From: Desulfurococcales archaeon
Lineage (GTDB): Archaea > Thermoproteota > Thermoprotei_A > Sulfolobales > AG1
Direction of reading: 5' to 3'
DNA length: 5,513 nucleotides
Assembly (NCBI GenBank): GCA_026990885.1
Contig: JALXCO010000179.1
Span: 1 to 5,513 of the forward strand
A program made the translations under genes and the position numbers. Of the stretch, positions 5,460 through 5,513 are shown one piece after another (the stretch's first letter is position 1; each line of letters opens with the position of its first letter). Under the pieces are notes generated by a model. That model ran no database searches, was not told the origin of the DNA, and saw only the letters and a list, made by a program, of their open reading frames with translations.

Positions 5460-5513
5460 GTTTTGGACTTAACAGTATATTCATGAATGGCTTCTATCGG
5501 CGATATTGATGCC

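Larger units (their letters stand above)
5241..5513. other. Right-end region with no convincing gene
   Basis: These 273 bp hold the leader and promoter of the zinc-ribbon gene and the palindromes listed separately. I see no tRNA, box C/D RNA or CRISPR repeats. Two weak partial reading frames touch the right edge. On the plus strand, ATG at 5487 gives MASIGDIDA and runs off the window. On the minus strand, a frame open from 5512 ends at a TGA at 5414-5416, giving 32 residues with no recognisable family. They overlap, so at most one is likely to be real. Confidence 0.6.

Overview
The window looks like chromosomal DNA from a hyperthermophilic crenarchaeon (Thermoprotei), but I cannot name the genus. 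Three things support this: an archaeal Orc1/Cdc6 initiator, a single archaeal-type Dph2, and the short thermophile/archaeal form of S-adenosylhomocysteine hydrolase. Codon use fits too: Arg is mostly AGG/AGA and Ile is often ATA. Promoters are short AT-rich TATA-like boxes, and some genes have little or no leader.

Layout from left to right. (1) At 1-525 (+) is the C-terminal end of a molybdenum-hydroxylase large subunit (xanthine dehydrogenase / aldehyde oxidase / CoxL family), cut by the window edge. (2) At 618-1814 (+) is a complete Orc1/Cdc6 replication initiator. It is followed after 33 bp by a DUF99/UPF0215 protein (1848-2480, +), and the two are probably co-transcribed. (3) Convergent to these, at 2547-3797 (-), is ahcY. 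(4) A 151-bp divergent promoter region (3798-3948) separates ahcY from dph2 (3949-4986, +). (5) Convergent to dph2 is a 73-residue zinc-ribbon protein (5019-5240, -). (6) The last 273 bp (5241-5513) hold that gene's leader and promoter, several palindromes, and no convincing gene. One weak possible gene start lies at the extreme right edge.

The genes are mostly housekeeping. Orc1/Cdc6 with DUF99, which has an endonuclease V-like / RNase H-like fold, suggests a replication or nucleic-acid theme. AhcY and Dph2 share a divergent control region and both belong to SAM metabolism. Dph2 uses SAM to begin diphthamide synthesis on elongation factor 2. Later SAM-dependent methylation by Dph5 releases the SAH that AhcY removes. 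I see no CRISPR array, tRNA, rRNA, insertion sequence or defence system. The less ordinary signals are non-coding: a symmetric repeat that includes part of the ahcY Shine-Dalgarno, back-to-back perfect palindromes inside orc1/cdc6, an inverted repeat and ORB-like half site at the orc1/cdc6 start codon, and a palindrome-rich right end.
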